The notes beneath the pieces were generated by a model. The model did no database searches. It saw only the letters and a program-made list of their open reading frames with translations, and was not told where the DNA came from. DNA of 64,000 bases from NCBI GenBank assembly GCA_036250195.1, contig JAVHZZ010000005.1, positions 125,085,398-125,149,397 of the forward strand, written 5' to 3'. Made by a program: the position numbers and the translations under genes. Of this stretch, positions 57,837 to 64,000 are shown piece by piece. Positions within the stretch are counted from its first letter, which is position 1; each line of letters starts with the position of its first letter. The DNA is from Mixophyes australis (lineage: Eukaryota > Chordata > Amphibia > Anura > Limnodynastidae).

Positions 57837-57956
57837 TAAAGCTGACTACACACTATAGAAAATTACTTTAGATGAGATTTCAGTAAGGATTTTACCAATG
57901 ACAGAAAGTCCAGATGGGCATGCCGATTCATGCATACAAACCTACATGATTTACCA
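57837..57956. mobile_element. Left-end fragment of a DNA transposon
   Basis: CTAAAGCTGACTACACACTATAGAAA resembles GCTGGGTACACACTACAGAAA at 13569. Only the left end is seen in both places. Confidence 0.4.
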
Positions 57957-57959
57957 TTA

Positions 57960-58148
57960 GGGGGTAAATGTATCATACTCCGGTTTTGTCAACTCCTGCG
58001 AGTTCGGCGTCTTCGCAGCTAAAATTTAAAACGGCGCTGCCTTGTAAAGGGAAACTTCCCTTTACAAGGCAGCGCCGCTTTAAATTTAAGCTGTGAAGAC
58101 GCCGAACTCGCGGGAGTTGACAAAACCGGGGTATGATACATTTACCCC
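57960..58148. mobile_element. Foldback MITE, 189-bp near-perfect palindrome
   Basis: Left GGGGGTAAATGTATCATACT pairs with right GGTATGATACATTTACCCC. The arms remain complementary through GACGCCGAACTCGCGGGAGT and CGGCGCTGCCTTGTAAAGGG to the centre AAACTTCCC. TA flanks both ends (57958-57959; 58149-58150). The whole element could form one long hairpin. Confidence 0.93.
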
Positions 58149-58562
58149 TAAATTTGAGATTTTAATCTCTCATAACTATCTCCTCAAACGATTGTGACTT
58201 CATGCACACTCTACAGACATCTGCTGTCCCTGTAGCAATATGCAAACCTAATTTAAATAATGGTCTGCAGCTCACCGCACACAAACAAACAGACATCCAG
58301 GAAGAAGGAAGAGGAAAAAGCATCATCGCCATTCATTGCTGTTTAGCTTTGTGTTTGGTGTACTTACGGTTAACTCCCTTCACAACTGTACACAAGATTG
58401 GATTTATTGGCAATTAAAGGAAAATCTCGTGATTGCTTGCCTGTCCTCATGGCAACAATGCTGCACACAATAAACCATAGCAGTATAATTCATGAAGGCT
58501 GCTGAAAGATTGAAAGAAATACTTAGATTTTAAACATTTATTGTTTATTGAAATAGAAACAG

Positions 58563-58564
<2 letters not shown>

Positions 58565-58602
<38 letters not shown>
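58565..58602. repeat. (TA)n microsatellite
   Basis: About 18 TA units just left of the H2 element. Confidence 0.95.
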
Positions 58603-58608
<6 letters not shown>

Positions 58609-58788
58609 TATATATGTAAACCTATTTAAAACAAATCAACTCAAATTCTAGAAACCAAATCTAAAAATAAAAGTTACAAGTGCTCATAGTGATCTTGGTC
58701 TATATTTTCCAAGAAAGAAGAACTGTATACTGGCACTGCTGCTTGCTTTGGAAGTCAGGATAGGCAGGATGGGTACTGGACCGTATTT

Positions 58789-60517
58789 CTAGCAGCAAGG
58801 GGTGCCTCTGGGGAGCAAATGGCAAATGATGGAATGGGGCAGGTCTGTAAAGTCTTGGGCATGGCTCGGGGGGAACTCTGTCAGCTCTGTGAGGTCTCCA
58901 AAATTAAATGTTCTCCCTCTTCTTTTATCACCATCCAAACATTTTAGTTTGTTTGCTATTGCTGCACTCATCAGGTCACACTCTTTTTCCATCAGCCTGT
59001 TTCCTGAGTCTAGTATTCATCGAGACACGACCTTGGCCTTTTCTTCCTCCTCCAGGCAGGTTGTGGACCTTGTTGCTGGTGGATTCTTCACCAGAATTTC
59101 CACCAGATCAGAAAACCCCTCCTCAATGAAGGCAGATGGCTGTGCAATAAAAATACAAAATCAAACAGTTAGAATGATAACAATAATTGCATGTATTGAT
59201 TTATCGTTACAAAAATCCTTCTTTTTCAGTTCCCACCAAAGGTTGATGAATGGCAAACGCAAATTATTGCAGAAGAATTTGAACAACTGTGGAATTCATC
59301 AAACTGTGGCGAGGCCATAGATGGCAAACATGTAAGAATTATACCAAGCTCTAATACTGGTTTGTATTTCTACAATTACAATGGATTTTTCAGTATTATC
59401 CTGATGGCCATAGTAGATGCGAAATATGAATTTATCTTAGTGGACATTGAAAAAATGGCAAAGTATCAGATGGTGGGGCATTGGAACAAATGCCCTTGCA
59501 TGACAAACTTAACAGAATGCATTGACTTTGCCTACATGTACCCAAAGTAAATTTAGGTCTTAGTTTTGTATTTGTGGCTGATGAAGTGTTTGTACTGCTA
59601 GTGTATATTTTAACATCTTACCCCTAAAAGGTACTCAAACCATAAAGGAAGATATTCAATTGTCGATTATCAAAAGCAAGGCAAGTAGTGGAGAATGCTT
59701 TCGGTATATTAAGCAACAGTTTAAGAATTTTTCATACCACCATTAACCCATGCCTTGACAAAATAGACCAGGTGGTGATGACCTGTTGTGGCTTACACAA
59801 CTATCTTAGGCGGAAAGCCCCAGTGTGTGCAGCACAGCTTTACTTTGGAGCATACTATACAATTTGAGGAAGTGGTAGGGTTGACATCACTGGAGTCTTC
59901 TCAAATGAGAAAAGAGAGTGAAAAGGCCAATTTAAATAGGGAGGAGTATTTGCAATATTTTAACGGTGAGGGTGCCGTATCATGGCAGAATTACATATTA
60001 TAATGTAAGAACATTAACATTTTATGTTATATTGACGTATTCATTTTTACCAATATGTAAACAAATATTTTAAGTATTCATGATCTTGTGTGTTTACTTA
60101 CTATGCCACTTGCTGGTATGTGTTTGGTTTTCAGAGGAACAGATGAGGAACTGTACTCACTTTGGCGCAAGTTGCTAGTAGATGGTCAATTTCCTGGTCA
60201 GCAGTGCACCTCATAAGTTCAAAGTGCCACAACTTTGGGACATAGACATCTTTAGCTCCTCTAACAGAAGTTTTTAAAGCCTCCAACTTATTGAGTTCTT
60301 TGCGGAACACAGTCTGCATGTTTTGGATCTTCCCACTGACTCAATATGCATTTGCTTCTGGATAATGAGGAAGACTCACTTTGACTATATCCTCATAAGC
60401 ACTCATCCTCTTCTGCTTGATTTAGTAGTCTTTTTACTTGCTTTGCCAGAAGTAGAGATTTGATCTGTAGGCCTCAATGAAATTGTTCATGTGCTCTACA
60501 TTCTAATCAGATGCCAT
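58789..60517 (-). pseudogene. MADF-domain gene of the Harbinger-like element, H2
   Basis: Exon A (60517-60102, minus) starts ATGGCATCTGAT. With several stops it reads NNFIEAYRSNLYFWQSK, SLPHYPEANA and FRKELNKLEALKTSV, then KDVYVPKLWHFELM, matching H1 block for block. It ends at GTAAGTAA. Exon B begins at 59139 after TTTATTGCACAG and runs to about 58789 with EEEEKAKVVSR and a BESS-like MEKECDLMSAAIANKLKCLD. More decayed than H1. It is mutually nested with the H2 transposase exon. Confidence 0.7.
59230..60003 (+). pseudogene. Harbinger DDE transposase 3' exon, H2
   Basis: Begins after TTTTTCAG with FPPKVDEWQTQIIAEEFEQL, followed by GEAIDGKHVRIIPSSN, FILVDIEK..., RQVVENAFGILSNSLRIFHT and NREEYLQYFNGEGAVSWQNY. 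The alignment with H1 (16848-17614) is collinear to the last residues. Frameshifts lie near 59455 and several later points. The 5' exon found in H1 is absent upstream, so H2 is truncated on its left. Confidence 0.82.
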
Positions 60518-60942
60518 GATGAATTTTCTGAAAATAGCCAAAACAAATAATATCACCATCTATATAAAACTAATATCAAAACAATGTCAGATGCAATAAA
60601 GTACTTACTTTGCTATAACAGCGTTGAAAATATGGATAGAAATCGTGAAATCCTTTCGCATAGTACCAAAATGTCAATGAAAATTCTGAATGCTGAGCAA
60701 AAGCTACCACAGCGGACGACACTACAGGCGAATAAACATTCACCCACTATGCTCCACTATGCAGCTAGAACTGCCATAATTGGTCCATGCCAATTGTTAA
60801 TGCCCATGTATGCATGAGAATCATCTAGATAAACAGAGATGATCCAGATTGCCACCAACGGTACGTGATAACACGAAGAAATAGAAAGAAAAATATAAAC
60901 GTGAAGGAATAGTGGAGGGAGAAGGAGAAGAAGGATTGCCCT

Positions 60943-61822
60943 ATGAAGATGTTAAAAACAGTGAAAGCAATGAGTCAGGGGGATATGGAAATGATGGGCA
61001 TTGTGCTGGACCAACACAACTATGATTGCATCAAACAGAATTACAGAAAAAAAAATACAGAAATAATAATACAGAAATTGAATAATATGTTACGGGAAAA
61101 AACTTGGGGGAAAAAAGAAGCAATTTCCAAATACAGAAGTGATGGTCAGATTTGAAGGACAAGGAGCAAGGAATAAAATACCAACAATTATTAAAAACAG
61201 TTAGTATTAAAGCTTGGGATTAAAATGTGGGGGAACGATAACAATAGTGATTAGTAAGGATTAGTAACAAACAGTGTCATTAAATTACAGAAAGAAAAAT
61301 ATGTGATCAACTATTTACAACAACAGAAAAACCCAAAGAAGGTAAAAAAAATAATCATTGAAAATTAAAAATGTAATGAGTACCATGTGCCTATTTATGA
61401 ATATTTCACATCTATATATCTTTAGATTTGTTACGGACCATTATGACAGTAAAACTGAACAAATCCAAGAGGGATATCAGCACAAAGTAATTTCAAGCAG
61501 TGTTCAAGGTGAGCCAATGGTAGTAGTCCCACCCACTGAGTGTTAAAAAAGGATATTATGTTCCATTTCATTATTAAAATTAACTAAATTTAGTTCTGTT
61601 CTTCATTTAGATACCAACATCATTTCAGAAAAAAGTTTGGAAGGAAAGAAAGAGGAGTTAAACATTAATAGTTCTCGGGCTTTGATGCAACTTGATGCAA
61701 CAGGTGTGACCAAAAAGATGTCAAAGCTGCAAGAATATTTCAATGCATTGAAGGGAAGCATTAACGATGTGAAAAAAGAATTTGTTCAACTTGTTCAAAT
61801 TATCTACATAGTTCTATCATAG
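60943..61822 (+). pseudogene. Myb/SANT-like accessory gene, H2
   Basis: Exon 1 has MSQGDMEMMGIVLDQHNYDC then IIIQKLNNMLREK, like H1 exon 1. Exon 2 (about 61470-61508) has HKVISSSVQ and ends at the same GGTGAGC donor as H1. Exon 3 (61611-61822), after TTCATTTAG, has DTNIISEKSLEGKKEE and a coiled MSKLQEYFNALKGSINDVKK. Order, strand and splice positions equal those of H1. Decayed. Confidence 0.7.
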
Positions 61823-62372
61823 TAAAATCATATACAGCATGTAATAATAGTACAATTATATCAAACAATAAATAGAGGAATACCATTCGTTTCTAGTGAA
61901 TTTATATATAGCTTTCAATCATAGTTAAAGCATACAGTTCAAATATGTTCATTTATAGAATCTTCTGTGTTTGATTACTGTTTAGTAATTTCTTTGATCA
62001 CCTCACAACATCTCTCATGGCTTTACAACATTTATTTAAGGTTATATGTATATATAATATTTATATATAATGTAAGCAGAGAATACATGTTGTACCCTTT
62101 GTACAGTATGTGAACTTGAAATGGCCATATACTGTATGTATGCCTTTTTTAAAATTATACATTGAGATGACAAATAACTTAATCTGGATGCTTTGATCTG
62201 TGTTGCTGTGATGCTTTGATTATGGAGATCGTTTTTTGTGAGCAGTTCATATTTGTATATCTTCTTATGTATCAATTATTGATTTTGATTTTCCAGAGAA
62301 GTTTGAAAGACAGTTTATAAAAATACGTTTTCTGTTGGAAAATAAAGGTATTTGAAAAGAAAATTCTGGTTT

Positions 62373-62378
<6 letters not shown>
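61823..62378. other. No recognisable feature
   Basis: AT-rich sequence after H2. No inverted terminal repeat matching the left side was found. Confidence 0.45.

Positions 62379-62427
<49 letters not shown>
62379..62427. repeat. (TA)n microsatellite
   Basis: About 24 TA units. Confidence 0.95.
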
Positions 62428-62431
<4 letters not shown>

Positions 62432-63235
62432 AAAGAAATGGGATAGGGGGCCAAAGTTTAGTACTGTTAGACCTCTAACATTACTTGTGAATAATACATG
62501 TGCGTACCAATAATTAGAATATTCCAAGTGTGTTAAATATTTTTGAATATTCCAGATCTCATAACAGTATCAGAGACAGAGTGATCAAGAGCAAAACAAC
62601 CACATGTGTGGCCTTCATGCATAGACCATGTGCACCAAGCCTCTCCAATAGTGATTATGCGTACCAGAAAGGAAAACTATATCGCGTATCTGTTTGTAGT
62701 CGTGTAATCTTCACATATCCACTGTTGCTCTTGGATACAAAATGTCAGATAAACAACATAGTGTAGTACTTTTAGTACAGAGGTTTTTAGTACATAGGTT
62801 TATTGCACAAAATAACATAAGGTTATCAGACTCAAATTTTTAAAAAAGGAAATGAGCTTATCTGAGTTACTGCCTTGTATGTTCGACCTGGCACAGATGA
62901 ATCTCCCGGGTATGGCATACCAGTCAACTTGCAGCTAAATAGATAAACGTCCCAGACTGGATGTCCCCAAAACTACAAAAATATAATGTAGTCCTCAACG
63001 CGCTTTGTCTGTTTAAATCAGACTTCATCAGGAGAAGAATATACAATCTCTTATAAATACAGAGACAAATTACAATATATACAGAATACATATTCTCATA
63101 TGAATAGTGATATTGTTTACAGAAAATTATAGAAACTTTAAATAATATAAATATATGAAGCTGGATAGTAAAAATATATATTTTTAGAATATAAAATGAC
63201 ACTAATACATGGACACAATAAAAACATATATAATT
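62428..63235. other. Unassigned, AT-rich
   Basis: A phrase CAACGCGCTTTGTCTGTTTA/CAGACTTCATCAGG (about 62998-63032) resembles a motif common in frog repeats, but I cannot name the element. Confidence 0.35.
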
Positions 63236-64000
63236 TTTTTATTTTTTTTTAAAGTGATTTTTATTAGGGTTTTTTCAAAACAAAACAAAGAGATACCAAG
63301 AGAATGTATAACCATACTGTATACATAAGAAATTCAAAAATGTTTACACACAATAGTAAGAAAGACTTAATTATCTAAAATCTGGTATGTTATTCATGGA
63401 AAAGAAAAATGTTGTTTGTTTTTATTTTTCAGAGGGAGGGGGGAGATGAACAATGGGGAAAGGAAAGGTTTTAGGGATGGGGAGGGGAACAGGAGAATAT
63501 TCTACTCATTGTTTATGTATCAGATTATAGGGAAGAAGAGCGTTAACCCGTGTGGTTATATGGAGATCAAATTAATTTAAGATTTTCTAAAACTTACATG
63601 CATAATGATCCTTCTTAAACCTGACGGGGGTACATATCAAAACAACAGAGACTTGTCAAACGGTTGTCAAGGGAGGCTCAGCATCATAGTAATTCGTCCA
63701 GGAAGACCATGTGTTTTTAAAATTCACTGGTTTGTCTTTTCACTGGTTTGTCTGAGAAGAGCTGTGATGCTTTCCATCCTATAGATTGACCAAACTTTAT
63801 TGATAGTGGCTGAGAGCGAGGGGGGAGAGGTGTTTTTCCATAGAGCGGCAATTATACATTTAGAGGCATTTAATATATGATTGATAAGTTTGTGCGTGGA
63901 GCGACTAGTGCCCAGGAGCCGTCTAGGAAGAAGTCAGTATAGGGGGGACTCGGGCATTTTAACCAGTGTAATATCTTTGATGAGATTATGAATTTGTTGC
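63236..64000 (-). mobile_element. L1-like LINE 3' end (ORF2 C-terminus and 3'UTR)
   Basis: On the minus strand from 64000 the frame reads LINHILNASKCIIAALWKNT, then SATINKVWSIYRMESITALL, ending near 63700. I recognise this as the C-terminal region of L1/Tx1-type ORF2. A 3'UTR with stops follows and reaches an A-rich tail at about 63235-63255. The rest of the element lies beyond the window edge. Confidence 0.75.

Overview
This is eukaryotic, almost certainly anuran amphibian (frog) DNA. It is AT-rich, full of microsatellites and densely packed with vertebrate transposable elements of several classes at different stages of decay: V-SINE and L2/CR1-type tails, Gmr1-like and chromovirus-type Ty3 elements, a gamma/epsilon-like endogenous retrovirus (ERV), Tc1, hAT and PIF/Harbinger elements. 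I see no convincing host gene. The best gene-like structures are spliced genes of Harbinger transposon type. The species cannot be named from the sequence alone.

Layout. 0-3.5 kb: an ERV env-like scrap and a minus-strand L2/CR1-type LINE. 3.7-5.4 kb: the LTR plus leader of an ERV. 5.4-6.2 kb: hAT transposase remains. 7.5 kb: a hAT MITE with an exact 8-bp target duplication. 7.8-10.1 kb: a gag-only Ty3/gypsy remnant between 5-bp target duplications. 10.4-11.4 kb: a ~127-bp minisatellite. 13.7-15.4 kb: a 1.7-kb solo LTR with exact TSDs and two internal tandem arrays. 15.6-19.5 kb: a three-gene Harbinger-like transposon (copy H1). 20-22.7 kb: chromovirus debris. 22.7-28.8 kb: SINE heads, a V-SINE, a foldback MITE and unassigned sequence. 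28.8-36.2 kb: a minus-strand ERV with LTR, proline-type primer site, gag, protease, RT, RNase H, integrase and the start of env. 38.1-40.7 kb: a three-exon Myb/SANT-like gene with one stop codon. 42.9-48.0 kb: two Gmr1-like Ty3 elements in opposite orientation. 48.9 kb: another LTR-like unit. 53.4-55.4 kb: a Tc1 copy split by a 1-kb insertion. 55.4-58.2 kb: palindromic MITEs and LINE tails. 58.8-61.8 kb: a second, diverged copy (H2) of the three-gene Harbinger-like element. 63.2-64 kb: the 3' end of an L1-like LINE.

Most unusual content. H1 and H2 share an architecture that I do not recall as standard for Harbinger elements. A DDE transposase gene (+) and a MADF-domain gene (-) are mutually nested: the MADF 3' exon lies in the transposase intron, and the transposase 3' exon lies in the MADF intron. 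A third gene (+), Myb/SANT-like, is divergent from the MADF gene. Both copies keep the same order and corresponding splice junctions although their proteins have diverged strongly. All identifications come from reading translations and motifs by eye. No database search was run.
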